A stretch of DNA of 52,064 nucleotides from Sulfuricurvum sp. (GTDB lineage Bacteria; Campylobacterota; Campylobacteria; Campylobacterales; Sulfurimonadaceae): the NCBI GenBank assembly GCA_028713245.1, contig JAQTOQ010000002.1, positions 1 to 52,064 on the forward strand, in the 5' to 3' direction. The notes under the pieces are model-generated. The model was given only the letters and a program-made list of their open reading frames with translations, had not been told where the DNA came from and searched no databases. A program made the position numbers and the translations under genes. Positions 42,901 through 51,642 of this stretch are shown here, in pieces (within the stretch, counting starts at the first letter, position 1; every line of letters begins with the position of its first letter).

Positions 42901-43185
42901 TCATCCGAAGTCAAAAGTATACGCTCTGCAATGGAAGTGAAATATACTCAAGAAGCAGAATTTGTTCAGAATTACACAAAGGCACTTGTGGAAAAGCTAA
43001 TAGCATTTCAAGTAATAGCTCCTCATGAACTCGATGCATTGGCTAGTGCACGTGCCAATACTGTAGTTAAGTACATGGAAAAGAACACTACCTTAATCAG
43101 TCGTATCGGTGTATCAGAAAACGAAAAAGCAAGTAGGGATTCAAAGGAAAATGTCCCATCACGCTTAGAAATAGCAGTGAAATAG
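39934..43185 (+). CDS. DUF748 (AsmA-like) envelope protein
   Basis: 1083 aa, N-terminal TM, repetitive beta architecture; C-terminal FEPGEDELSPPMREQLDKLAVMMTKRPKLTLKVHGTW. Confidence 0.85.
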   Translation: MKKLWILKAVAGIFVTYGFFGFFCVPYVLKNIVPQKVYEATRGGTLSIKSASFNPFTFYLQLHDTAFKTPQKSDLIRIDYLAINLNPLDYLWKFALVIKDIRIEKPQIILHKGSDGEMNFGWLSALGADENKTTEESKPLALLLNNLTLKGGGIDFTDESEGKHYHQAIDSIGFHLENIDLRDASKKRGMMRLYATINEGGFIDLRGKIERLKPLEIRGSVAFNSGKLYTPWRYFKDKLPIEVADGTANFGLNYTLNTDDINATKFSQAHMEINHLRVIPKGQKEKLLDVGSIKLSDATVWPMRKMLEADAVKLGGLELHASRSKFGVIDWADYMDQINKAFPPDENETKIPWSFKIKDVAFQEIALVWNDYAPKEAYRAKVSGINLYSQNLSSDPKDLLNVAVHLGAFELNRLYDSRIVTGFESIDINGIVLDRDTKRATVQGLSVSGMNASLKRLKNRTIDLQQLIYTSKKTAKEEQSTAPWAYAIDQIELNQSKVNFTDEVPEHFVEADIDDLWLKVNGFSSDKKAMMVIESTARINQKAMLKVHSQLTREALRSKGEFELTHFPLPLIDPYIESSSYAALRRGDLSIKGGYTYAPSATTVQGKIGLNDWIVNDRRDNSVLLGWNRIGATPFSYAYPDNRLKINQLSVDGLYTNTQIDQNKTFNYSTLSKTKKSESNKREKTSNPFGIDIVKLAIINSSGTFSDLSLPLPFKTYIHDLKGEVLGISTTKDVTTFVRLKGGVDQYGLAKIDGSLNTNAPKSFTDMKVVFENLELKQYTPYSLQFLGYKIANGKLFLNLGYKINDGKLDGKNQVVIKQIELGEEKAGGSPWPMRLVVALLEDGEGIIDIDLPIQGDVNKPDFKYGKVVWQVIGNILTKAVTSPFKLLGSLMGLSSDDDFLSSVLFEPGEDELSPPMREQLDKLAVMMTKRPKLTLKVHGTWAVKEDDRALRIKKLIRTVIEQDTKGKTDSSNAMSLEMLEKTAKKSMGSSEVKSIRSAMEVKYTQEAEFVQNYTKALVEKLIAFQVIAPHELDALASARANTVVKYMEKNTTLISRIGVSENEKASRDSKENVPSRLEIAVK

Positions 43186-43244
43186 TGTGTTAACCAATAT
43201 TCACTATAATGCAATTTTAATTTAGTAACCAAAGAAGGATCGCT

Positions 43245-44345
43245 ATGCCATTTTCACCTCAAAAGCGCGCAGGAACCATGCGCGGAATCTTATTTGTCGC
43301 TATATTCGCCGCAGCGGCAACAATGATTTCCGATTTACCATTCATAAAACATCTTGGAATTTCTCCTCTTGTTGTAGGGATTGTACTGGGTATTTTTTAT
43401 GCTAATACACTGCATAATAAATTTCCAACAGCTTGGGAAAGCGGTATCACCTTTTCAGGAAAAAAGATATTACGTTTTGCCATCGTTTTTTACGGATTTC
43501 GTATTACATTTCAGCAAATCGCTGAGGTAGGTATTCAGGGCTTTATGGTTTCATTATTGGTTCTTTCATCAACAATGATAATAGGTATTTGGTTAGGTAC
43601 CAAAGCATTTAAAATGGACCGTGATACGTCTATTTTGACGGCTTCTGGGGCGTCAGTATGTGGTGCAGCAGCTGTTTTGGCAACTGAGCCTGTATTAAAG
43701 TCGGAAGAACATAAAGCAGCCGTGGCCGTATCCATGGTGGTACTGTTTGGGACGATTTCGATGTTTTTGTATCCGGTACTCTACGCGACTATTATAGAGC
43801 CTGCAACCGGCTTTTTGCACATGAGTCCCTCAACATTTGGGATGTACGTCGGTGGTACGATACATGAAGTAGCACAGGTTGTTGCCGTTCCTGCATCCGT
43901 ACCGGGTGCGGAAGAGATTATGGCCAATACGGCGGTTATCGTTAAAATGACACGCGTTATCATGATTGCACCGATGCTCATCGTTTTAGGTCTAGTATTG
44001 AGCAGTATGGCGAAAAAATCAGGTGGTGAGGGATCGAAAGTAAAACTCGTTATTCCATGGTTCGCAGTTTATTTTATCGGTATGGCAGGGATTAATTCAC
44101 TGATTCATGGTTACACATTAACGGCTGCAGCAGATGTGGCAACGATTATCCAAGGGGTGATCGGCAACATCAATCTTATTGATACCTTCTTGTTAACCAT
44201 GGCAATGACAGCATTGGGTATGGGGACACGTTTTGCCAAATTCAAAGGGCTAGGCCTTGCCCCGCTGTATACAGCAGGATCGATGTTTATATGGCTCGTT
44301 GTGGGTGGTTTTGTTATCACGCAATTTGTTGTGGCGACGTTTTAA
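43245..44345 (+). CDS. YeiH-family putative sulfate exporter (UPF0324)
   Basis: Multi-TM; SGITFSGKKILRFAIVFYGFRITFQQIAEVG; ASGASVCGAAAVLATEPVLKSEEHKAAVAVSMVVLFGTISMFLYP. Confidence 0.92.
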   Translation: MPFSPQKRAGTMRGILFVAIFAAAATMISDLPFIKHLGISPLVVGIVLGIFYANTLHNKFPTAWESGITFSGKKILRFAIVFYGFRITFQQIAEVGIQGFMVSLLVLSSTMIIGIWLGTKAFKMDRDTSILTASGASVCGAAAVLATEPVLKSEEHKAAVAVSMVVLFGTISMFLYPVLYATIIEPATGFLHMSPSTFGMYVGGTIHEVAQVVAVPASVPGAEEIMANTAVIVKMTRVIMIAPMLIVLGLVLSSMAKKSGGEGSKVKLVIPWFAVYFIGMAGINSLIHGYTLTAAADVATIIQGVIGNINLIDTFLLTMAMTALGMGTRFAKFKGLGLAPLYTAGSMFIWLVVGGFVITQFVVATF

Positions 44346-44380
44346 ATGTAGCCGTTCGCTCGCAAGGGTGTCGAAGGGTA

Positions 44381-44403
44381 GTTCGACAGGCTCACCACGA
44401 ACG
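44381..44403. repeat. 23-bp dispersed repeat, copy B
   Basis: GTTCGACAGGCTCACCACGAACG, one mismatch to copy A. Confidence 0.75.
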
Positions 44404-44421
44404 AGACTGCAAAAATCTCTT

Positions 44422-44449
44422 CGTCATCCCGTACTTGATACGGGATCCA
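44422..44449 (+). repeat. 28-bp repeat with internal palindrome, copy 1
   Basis: CGTCATCCCGTACTTGATACGGGATCCA; perfect inverted copy at 45772-45799. Confidence 0.9.
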
Positions 44450-44454
44450 GTATT

Positions 44455-44977
44455 TCAATACCCAAAAATCATCATAAAAACAGTTGAATCATTTTTAAAC
44501 GTCGTCCCGAGTAAATCAGCCTCAGCATATTTGTATTTGATACCTATGCCCAATAATTTGTAGAGGAGATATTCTCCTCCTGCTTCGTACTGAATTCCCC
44601 ATCCGCTATCATCAACACTTTTGATAACACCGTATCCGATACCAGTTTTGAGCTTTAGGGGGATGTTGTAGCGAGATTGAAACGTATAGCCTACTTTTAC
44701 CGTCGTTCCCATCGAGAACATCGTTGCATCTCTGCCGTAGCTTGAGGGCGCATCCCAAACATTTAGATCAAAATCCCGCACCGACTCCAAACCCTGAGGA
44801 TGAAGTGCTAAAAAAATCGACGCCATTGTAAAAACCTCCACGACTGGAAGGCTTATGAGCTGTGGTGGCGTTGGAGGAGTAGCCGAATTGATAGCTAAAG
44901 AGACTTCTCTCTCCATAAAGAAAAACGGGAACGATGAAGAGAAAAGGAAAATAAATAGTTTTGATTTTAGAGAACAT
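44455..44977 (-). pseudogene. Outer-membrane beta-barrel protein with a +1 frameshift near an AAAA/TTTT run (44770-44773)
   Basis: ORF 44768-44977 (signal peptide, ...SSGFGVGAGF) and ORF 44455-44916 (...DLNVWDAPSSYGRDATMF...TFKNDSTVFMMIFGY) rejoin as one barrel if one T is removed. Confidence 0.75.
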
Positions 44978-45281
44978 TCATTTGCTTAGTACATGTTCCT
45001 TTATAAACTTCATTATATCCTCTGCCTCCGCTACTGACTTCTATTGCTCCCGTTTGGCGTTTGATAGTTATATTACACGACTCCCCATGCAAGATAATAG
45101 AGTTCTCTCCTATATATGGAGCGACACCATGAGTGCCAACGTGGCATCCTGAACCTTGATAATAAAATTCATTAGTATTTAATGTTATTGTTGCCTTTCC
45201 ACCTTCCTGAAATTTACATTGTAAAGTATCTGCAAAGGCAATCGTCGATAAAGCAAGCAAGGTTAGTGTTATTTTTTTCAT
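44967..45281 (-). CDS. Small secreted hypothetical protein
   Basis: 104 aa, signal peptide MKKITLTLLALSTIAFA, four cysteines in the mature part. Confidence 0.7.
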   Translation of the reverse strand: MKKITLTLLALSTIAFADTLQCKFQEGGKATITLNTNEFYYQGSGCHVGTHGVAPYIGENSIILHGESCNITIKRQTGAIEVSSGGRGYNEVYKGTCTKQMNVL

Positions 45282-45292
45282 CTTTCAGCTCC

Positions 45293-45658
45293 TTAAGGTT
45301 TTTGTTTATACGTTTGAATAGACTCAGAAATTTGTTTGATTTGATCGTCAATAGTCTTGGGATCAAGTACTTGTTTAATCGCACCTATAAATGCATATAT
45401 TAGTGATACTCCAAGAACAAAAAACGTAACGAAAGTAACAAGGGTTGACTGATTGTTGTTATCACCTAAAACCGAACCCAAAGAAACTATCATTGAACTA
45501 AGTGCTACAATAATTGCAAGAAGAGTTAGAAGGTCCATAACACCGTATTTCAAATCAATTTTTTTAGCAATTAATGCTTGAAGTTTATAATGAGCAAATG
45601 TCAATTCGCATTCATCAGTAATAAGTGGTTTTGTACAAGGAGAGTCTTGCAGGGACAT
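45293..45658 (-). CDS. Hypothetical two-TM membrane protein
   Basis: 121 aa; LLTLLAIIVALSSMIVSLGSV and STLVTFVTFFVLGVSLIYAFIGAI. Confidence 0.65.
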   Translation of the reverse strand: MSLQDSPCTKPLITDECELTFAHYKLQALIAKKIDLKYGVMDLLTLLAIIVALSSMIVSLGSVLGDNNNQSTLVTFVTFFVLGVSLIYAFIGAIKQVLDPKTIDDQIKQISESIQTYKQKP

Positions 45659-45771
45659 ATTGTATCCTTTTTAATTTTTAAGATTTTTATAAGATTATTT
45701 TAGCAGAGAGAGAGATGTCAAGAGCTCAAAAATTGGCTTTTTGGGATTATGGATGAAGGAGAAAATGGGGA

Positions 45772-45799
45772 TGGATCCCGTATCAAGTACGGGATGACG
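45772..45799 (-). repeat. 28-bp repeat with internal palindrome, copy 2 (inverted)
   Basis: TGGATCCCGTATCAAGTACGGGATGACG is the exact reverse complement of 44422-44449. Confidence 0.9.
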
Positions 45800-45806
45800 G
45801 AGACAG

Positions 45807-46097
45807 CTAAACTCGTTTATTCCAATAAAATGGCTTTTGATGCTGGTGCATTACGGCTATGATGATAACAGTGTCATGCAGTTTCTGATAGACGATGGCA
45901 AAGGGAAATCGGTTGGTGAGGCATCTGCGTGTTTGAGGTGTCATCCGTTGCCATGCATCAGGAAAATCGAGAATTCGGCGAATTGTTGCATACACTTCTT
46001 GTGCAAATTCAAGACCTAAGCTCTTTTGCAGTTCTTGGTAATGGTCGATTGCAATATTCAGTTCTTTTTCTGCATCAGGGTGAAAATCAAAGGTCAT
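45807..46097 (-). CDS. RelE/ParE-family toxin
   Basis: FHPDAEKELNIAIDHYQELQKSLGLEFAQEVYATIRRILDFPDAWQRM...RRCLTNRFPFAIVYQ...IIAVMHQHQKPFYW. Confidence 0.9.
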   Translation of the reverse strand: MTFDFHPDAEKELNIAIDHYQELQKSLGLEFAQEVYATIRRILDFPDAWQRMTPQTRRCLTNRFPFAIVYQKLHDTVIIIAVMHQHQKPFYWNKRV

Positions 46098-46327
46098 GCT
46101 TCAAGACGGTTTTTGATTTTACGAAACACTTCTTCTCCGCTAACGAGCGTAGTTGCACCCTCAGCTATTGATGTGACTCGTTTATCAACTTCATTCTTCC
46201 ATAAAGTCTCTACATCATTTTGTATAGGATTCAAGCTTAATAAAAGTTTATCAATGAGTTTGGTTTTAAGATCGATTGGCATCCACTCGACTTGATTCAA
46301 GAGTTCATTGGCGTTTAGGGCTGTCAT
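46094..46327 (-). CDS. Addiction-module antitoxin (putative addiction module component family)
   Basis: 77 aa; LPxxLK-type MPIDLKTKLIDKLLLSL...W...EVDKRV; ATGA overlap with the toxin. Confidence 0.85.
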   Translation of the reverse strand: MTALNANELLNQVEWMPIDLKTKLIDKLLLSLNPIQNDVETLWKNEVDKRVTSIAEGATTLVSGEEVFRKIKNRLEA

Positions 46328-46375
46328 GAAAACTCCTTTATGATAGCGATAATAATATTATACTCTATCTTAAAC

Positions 46376-46400
46376 TTAAGGTCGAAAATTTCGACCTTAA
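46376..46400. repeat. Perfect 12-bp inverted repeat upstream of the TA pair
   Basis: TTAAGGTCGAAA-A-TTTCGACCTTAA. Confidence 0.85.
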
Positions 46401-46419
46401 AGATCTTTTATTTTACTCC

Positions 46420-47925
46420 TCATCGCTTTCGATAACTAAGTGCCTCCATGAGGTGCTCTTTTTGTATATTTTCGACTCCCTCGATATCCGCAACCGTACG
46501 GGCGACTTTTAGAACTCTTGAAACGGCACGAAAGGATAGACTAAATCGTCCGATTGCTTGATCGATTATTTTCTGCCCCTCTTCATTTAAAACACAATAT
46601 TTTTCTAAGTCACAATCGTTCAAAGAGCCATTAAGTGTTTTTTGCCCCCGCTTTTTTTGATGTTCAAATGCTGTGCGTACTTTGGTGTGAAATTGTCGTG
46701 AGGTATAGGAGCTTTTGTCTTCGGCCGCTGTTGTGTGCATTTGGACGTATAGATCGATCCGATCGAGAAATGGATCGGAGAGACGTGATCGATATCGACT
46801 CATCTCTAAATCGGTACAACGGCACGCAATGGTCTTACTAAACAGATTACCGCATGGGCAAGGATTCATCGCGGCAACAAAGAGGAAGTTGGCATCGTAG
46901 GTGACTTTTGCATTAACGCGAGAGATGCGAATATGTCTGTCTTCCATAGGTTCTCGCAGTGCTTCGAGGACGTTTTTGGAGAAATGGGGTAGTTCATCAA
47001 AAAACAAGATACCGTTATGTGCCAAGCCTACTTCTCCTATCTGCGCTTTATGACTACCACCTCCAAATATGCTTGCCCCTGTGCTGGTATGGTGTGGGGA
47101 GCGAAAAGGGCGCAGAGGGGCAAAAGAGGGCTCCTTGCCTTCTAATATTTCCAGCTTTGCACAGTCGAGCATCTCACTGTTGTTTAGTGGCGGCAGAATA
47201 TGTTGCAGGCGCTTTGCAATCATAGACTTCCCTGAACCGGGAGAGCCTTCTAAAAGAAGATTGTGCATTCCGGCAGCGGCTATAAGTGCAGCGCGTTTGG
47301 CGTGTTCCTGTCCTTTGATATCTTTAAAATCTAATGGGTAATGCTCATGATGGTAATAGGGCTGCTCATTGTGTAGGGTTGTTGGAAAATCAAAGGTGGT
47401 AGATTGAGCATGTGCAATGGTTTCTTTTGCGGTTAAAAGATCCAGAGCTTCCCTGAGTGTTGAAACACCATAAAAAGAGATATTGGGTATCTTTGAAAGT
47501 TTATGAAGGCTTTTGTTGGGGACTATTGCTTTGGTAATGGCTCCTTTGTTTGCAAGAGAGAGGATGATGGGGTATAAAAGAGTATTTTCTGCTACGGTTC
47601 CATCGAGTCCAAGCTCCCCAAAAACATGCCACACTTCCATATTGATGTCATTATTTCCAAGTGCTATAAGCACTGCTATGGCGAGATCGAAATGAGATCC
47701 TTCTTTGCGCAGGTCGCTGGGAGCCAAATTTACTGTCAGCCGTTTGGGAGGGAAGGTAAACTCATTGCTTAATAGGGCTGATTTTACCCGCTCTTTGGAC
47801 TCCGTAATGGCCGTATTGACCATACCGACGATGGTAAACGCAGGAAGTCCTTTGGTTGCCGTGAATTGTACTTCAACGGTTTTGGCTTCAATACCCTCGA
47901 GCGTTGCGCAAAGTAATTGTTTCAT
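46420..47925 (-). CDS. YifB/ComM-family Mg-chelatase-like AAA+ ATPase
   Basis: N-terminal VEVQFTATKGLPAFTIVGM; LEGSPGSGKSMIAKRL; ILFFDELPHFSKNVLEALREPMED; MNPCPCGN. Confidence 0.95.
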   Translation of the reverse strand: MKQLLCATLEGIEAKTVEVQFTATKGLPAFTIVGMVNTAITESKERVKSALLSNEFTFPPKRLTVNLAPSDLRKEGSHFDLAIAVLIALGNNDINMEVWHVFGELGLDGTVAENTLLYPIILSLANKGAITKAIVPNKSLHKLSKIPNISFYGVSTLREALDLLTAKETIAHAQSTTFDFPTTLHNEQPYYHHEHYPLDFKDIKGQEHAKRAALIAAAGMHNLLLEGSPGSGKSMIAKRLQHILPPLNNSEMLDCAKLEILEGKEPSFAPLRPFRSPHHTSTGASIFGGGSHKAQIGEVGLAHNGILFFDELPHFSKNVLEALREPMEDRHIRISRVNAKVTYDANFLFVAAMNPCPCGNLFSKTIACRCTDLEMSRYRSRLSDPFLDRIDLYVQMHTTAAEDKSSYTSRQFHTKVRTAFEHQKKRGQKTLNGSLNDCDLEKYCVLNEEGQKIIDQAIGRFSLSFRAVSRVLKVARTVADIEGVENIQKEHLMEALSYRKR

Positions 47926-48009
47926 TTTGTGCCACCCTGTTTTTTAGACATTGTAACGAGAGGAAGACTTTAGGAAGAAAATATTGCATATTGCAATATT
48001 ATAGGGGAG

Positions 48010-48525
48010 TTATTTTTTTTCTTTTAGGGCTTTTTTATGCTCTTTTTCAAATTTCTTGCGACGACTGTAGGAGAGTTTATCAATAAAAAGCTTGCCGTCT
48101 AAATGGTCCATTTCGTGTTGGATGGCAATTGAAAGCAACTCATCAGCTTCGATCGTACACTCAACGCCATGACGGTTATGGTAATGCAACGTTAGTGATT
48201 CGTAGCGTTCTATATCTTCATAATAACCTGGGACGCTCAAGCACCCTTCTTGATAGATTATTGTGCCGTTTGTATTCGCTATACGCGGATTAATAACCTC
48301 TAGTATATTGCTTGCATCTTGATTTCCCTCTTCATCGGGAATACACAAGATAAGTGCACGGATTGGCATAGAAACCTGAATCGCAGCAAGCCCTATACCA
48401 TTACTGTTTAGCATTGTTTCATACATATTATCGAGAAAGGTGTGCAGTTGCGCATCAAATTGTGCAACATCTGCAGAAATACTTTTAAGAAGTTTATTGG
48501 GGTAGGTAATAATCGGAAGAAGCAT
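48010..48525 (-). CDS. def: Peptide deformylase
   Basis: GIGLAAIQV, EGCLSVPG, QHEMDHLDG. Confidence 0.97.
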   Translation of the reverse strand: MLLPIITYPNKLLKSISADVAQFDAQLHTFLDNMYETMLNSNGIGLAAIQVSMPIRALILCIPDEEGNQDASNILEVINPRIANTNGTIIYQEGCLSVPGYYEDIERYESLTLHYHNRHGVECTIEADELLSIAIQHEMDHLDGKLFIDKLSYSRRKKFEKEHKKALKEKK

Positions 48526-48536
48526 GGAATCTCTTA

Positions 48537-49595
48537 TTAATCGTTATAAACAACATAGTGATATTTTTTCTCGTCGTTGGAAGCATACATTGCATCCAGT
48601 GTTCCTACGAGGGTCTCTTCAATTGAACGTGATGGAGTAAGCTCTGAAATACCAATGGCGATTTGCAACTGTATCTCTTGCTCCCCCATAAAAAAGTTGC
48701 TTGAAGAAACCAGTTCGTAAAGACGATCGGCGGCCCTTTTTGCATTCTCGGCGTCAGTATGTTTGAGCATCATGGAAAAAATTCCCTCACCATAGTGGGC
48801 AACGATGTCGCTTCTTCGTGATGTTTTTAGCAAGAGGCGCGCAACCGTACGAACCATCAAGCCCTTGGCCTTTTCGCTATTGATAAGGGCAAGGGTTGCG
48901 TTGGATAGCTGCACCATCATAAGAGAACTTTTATGATGAAATTCTTCAATCATATTCGTTTCTTGTGAGAGTTTATTGAGGAGGTAGCGCTTGTTATACA
49001 CACCGTATTGATCATCAAAGATGGTTTCATTCTCAACTTGTTTAACGATCGTAGCGGTATCACCGTAGAGATCTTTCATGTGAGAAATTTGTTTGTTTAA
49101 AATTCCGCTTAGCTTTGTCACATCGTTTGAGAGGGCACTTAAAACATGGTTGGCTTCGCCAATAGAGGGGATATTTTTGATCTCTTCTCTCCGTTTATTG
49201 AGGATTTTTTCCATTAGTACCATGTTTTTATAAAGTGTGGCACTGAGCTGTAAGATACTTTTAACGGAGGAAAAACCCTGCTTGAGAGTCTTTTCCAGGC
49301 CAATGTTTTTTTCATCTTCATTGTCATTCTCTAGCTCTAAAATAGCGCCGATTTGGCGACGAAGACTTTCGCTTTTTTCTTCTAAAATACGGTCAAAATA
49401 AAGTGAAAAGTTATTGGGAGTAGGTGGAAGGTTATCAGAGATAAGAGAATTAAGGACTTCTTTGGAAAAGATCTCCAAATCGCTCGTTGGATCACTTAGA
49501 GAACCTACATGAAGCGCAGCCTCTTGGATCGATTGACCACTTGCGAGCCGTGAAGCTGCATTACGAGGAGAGAATTCTTCTGCGCTATCTTCCAT
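48537..49595 (-). CDS. GGDEF-like domain protein with degenerate active site
   Basis: FDDQYGVYNKRYLLNKL and SRRSDIVAHYGEGIFSMMLKHT (GEGIF at the GGDEF position). Confidence 0.83.
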   Translation of the reverse strand: MEDSAEEFSPRNAASRLASGQSIQEAALHVGSLSDPTSDLEIFSKEVLNSLISDNLPPTPNNFSLYFDRILEEKSESLRRQIGAILELENDNEDEKNIGLEKTLKQGFSSVKSILQLSATLYKNMVLMEKILNKRREEIKNIPSIGEANHVLSALSNDVTKLSGILNKQISHMKDLYGDTATIVKQVENETIFDDQYGVYNKRYLLNKLSQETNMIEEFHHKSSLMMVQLSNATLALINSEKAKGLMVRTVARLLLKTSRRSDIVAHYGEGIFSMMLKHTDAENAKRAADRLYELVSSSNFFMGEQEIQLQIAIGISELTPSRSIEETLVGTLDAMYASNDEKKYHYVVYND

Positions 49596-49611
49596 GTGTC
49601 TCTACCTTGGG

Positions 49612-50208
49612 TTATTTTTCTTCTTTTTCTTTTTGAATAAGCACTTCATCAATGATACCATATTCTACACCTTCTGCGGCTGACATGAAGTTATCGCGAT
49701 CGGTGTCTTTTTCAAGCTTTTTAATGCTTTGTCCACAGTTTTTAGCCAAAATCTCATTGAGCTCAGCTTTCATGCGCAAAATTTCTTTGGCTTGAATTTC
49801 GATGTCGGTTGCTTGACCTTGCGCACCACCTAGTGGCTGATGTATCATGATACGCGCATGAGGAAGCGCATAACGCTTCCCCTTAGTTCCAGAACTTAAT
49901 AAAAAAGCTCCCATAGACGCCGCTTGACCGATACAGATCGTACAAATATCAGGACGTATGTAGTTCATCGTATCGTATATTGCCATTCCAGAGGTGATAA
50001 CACCACCCGGAGAGTTGATGTAAAAATAGATATCTTTTTGAGGATCTTCTGCTTCCAAAAAGAGCATCTGGGCTACGATGGAAGAGGCCACTTGGTCATT
50101 TACCTCGCCGCTGAGCATGATGATGCGATCTTTGAGAAGACGTGAATAAATGTCATACGAGCGCTCACCGCGTCCCGTTTTTTCAATGACGTAAGGAATA
50201 TAGCTCAT
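49612..50208 (-). CDS. clpP: ATP-dependent Clp protease proteolytic subunit
   Basis: [55 protein letters not shown]. Confidence 0.98.
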   Translation of the reverse strand: MSYIPYVIEKTGRGERSYDIYSRLLKDRIIMLSGEVNDQVASSIVAQMLFLEAEDPQKDIYFYINSPGGVITSGMAIYDTMNYIRPDICTICIGQAASMGAFLLSSGTKGKRYALPHARIMIHQPLGGAQGQATDIEIQAKEILRMKAELNEILAKNCGQSIKKLEKDTDRDNFMSAAEGVEYGIIDEVLIQKEKEEK

Positions 50209-50213
50209 AGTAC

Positions 50214-51509
50214 TTACTTGATTTTATCGTTAAGCAGTTTGCTCAATACACGATCTTCGATCATCGCCATTTGGATAGCAGGAAGATAGCCTGATTCCTG
50301 ATAGTTTTTGTAAACTGCCGCAGGATCTTGCCCCATTTGCATTGCTTCGTAATAGATGGTTTGCATAAGCTCTTGATCGTTTACCGAAATGCTCTCAGCT
50401 CTTGCCAACGCGTCTACGATGAAGGTTGCTTTTACCGCACGACACGCGTTTTCACGGAATGTTTCACGCATCTCTTTTACTTTTTCGTCATTTTCGCGTA
50501 GCTCATTGATTTGCTCTTCCGTCATTTCACGTACTTTTTTATTGAGTGCCATATCGATCTCTTGCTCTACGATGAACTCTGGAAGATCAATAGTGAATGT
50601 TGCTACAAAGTGCTCCATAAGATTTGGCTTGAGTTCATCATTGTATAGCTTGCTCATCTCTTCACTCTCAAGCTGCTCTTTTACTTTTCCTTTGAGCATG
50701 TCAATATTTGCGTCCTCAAATCCTGGCAACATTTTTTTCGCTAATTCATCATCGAGAACAATCGTTTCTTTTGCTTGGATCGCATGAACTTTGACATTGA
50801 AACTCGCAGGCTTGCCCGCTAATTTTTCTCCGCCGTAGTTTTCAGGAAAGGTTACATTGATGGTTTTTTCATCGCCTTTGCTCATGCCGATAACTTGCTC
50901 TTCAAAACCTGGGATAAATTGTCCACCGCCAAGACGTAGTGAGAAATTCTCAGCTTTACCGCCTTCAAATGCTACGCCATCCACAAAACCTTCAAAATCA
51001 ATCAATGCAGTATCGCCATCAATTAGCGCGCGGCTTTCTTCGATGTTAATAAGCGGTGCTTGTGCGCTTGCAAGCTCTTCGATACGTGCCATAATCGCTT
51101 CATCTGTAACTACAGGCTTAACAACGTTAGGAATCATAGCCGTATAGTCGCCCAATTCGATTACTGGACGTGTAGCAATGGTGACTTCTACTTCGATACC
51201 GCTATCTGTTTTTTCAAATTTAGTAATTTGTGGTTCACCGATAAGGGTGTCTGGAGCGATATCCATCTCTTTTAGCCCAACGTTTAGCAAATCACGGAGT
51301 GCTTGTGCTTCAGCGTCTTGTACTAAACGATCGCCATGCTGTTTTTTAACAGCATCCATAGGTACTTTTCCCTTACGGAAGCCTGGCACTTTTGCCTCTT
51401 TGCTGAGTTGTTTAGCGATTTTTTCGATGTTATTATCGAGTGTATTGCGTGTAATAGCCGCGTTTATTTTTGCATTAGCAGAATTGATTTTATTGGTTGT
51501 GATTTGCAT
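50214..51509 (-). CDS. tig: Trigger factor
   Basis: [68 protein letters not shown]. Start MQITTNKIN at 51509; the ORF track runs further upstream. Confidence 0.97.
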   Translation of the reverse strand: MQITTNKINSANAKINAAITRNTLDNNIEKIAKQLSKEAKVPGFRKGKVPMDAVKKQHGDRLVQDAEAQALRDLLNVGLKEMDIAPDTLIGEPQITKFEKTDSGIEVEVTIATRPVIELGDYTAMIPNVVKPVVTDEAIMARIEELASAQAPLINIEESRALIDGDTALIDFEGFVDGVAFEGGKAENFSLRLGGGQFIPGFEEQVIGMSKGDEKTINVTFPENYGGEKLAGKPASFNVKVHAIQAKETIVLDDELAKKMLPGFEDANIDMLKGKVKEQLESEEMSKLYNDELKPNLMEHFVATFTIDLPEFIVEQEIDMALNKKVREMTEEQINELRENDEKVKEMRETFRENACRAVKATFIVDALARAESISVNDQELMQTIYYEAMQMGQDPAAVYKNYQESGYLPAIQMAMIEDRVLSKLLNDKIK

Positions 51510-51642
51510 TGAATCCCTTTGTTGCTTTATCATTTGGTTGAGTAAATGGCGGTAATAATAGCGTAGTATGGTTAATAAATGGCTGAATAAAAGCCATAAC
51601 ATGTTAAAGTAATACTAACGTAAAATATACAAGTGAGAGACT

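Noticed and set aside
42336-42914. 192-aa antisense ORF within the DUF748 gene
   Set aside because: Ser/Phe-rich composition typical of a reverse-frame shadow of a well-supported CDS.
50460-50468. parS half-site TGTTTCACG in tig
   Set aside because: The second half (CATCTCT) does not match; not a palindrome.
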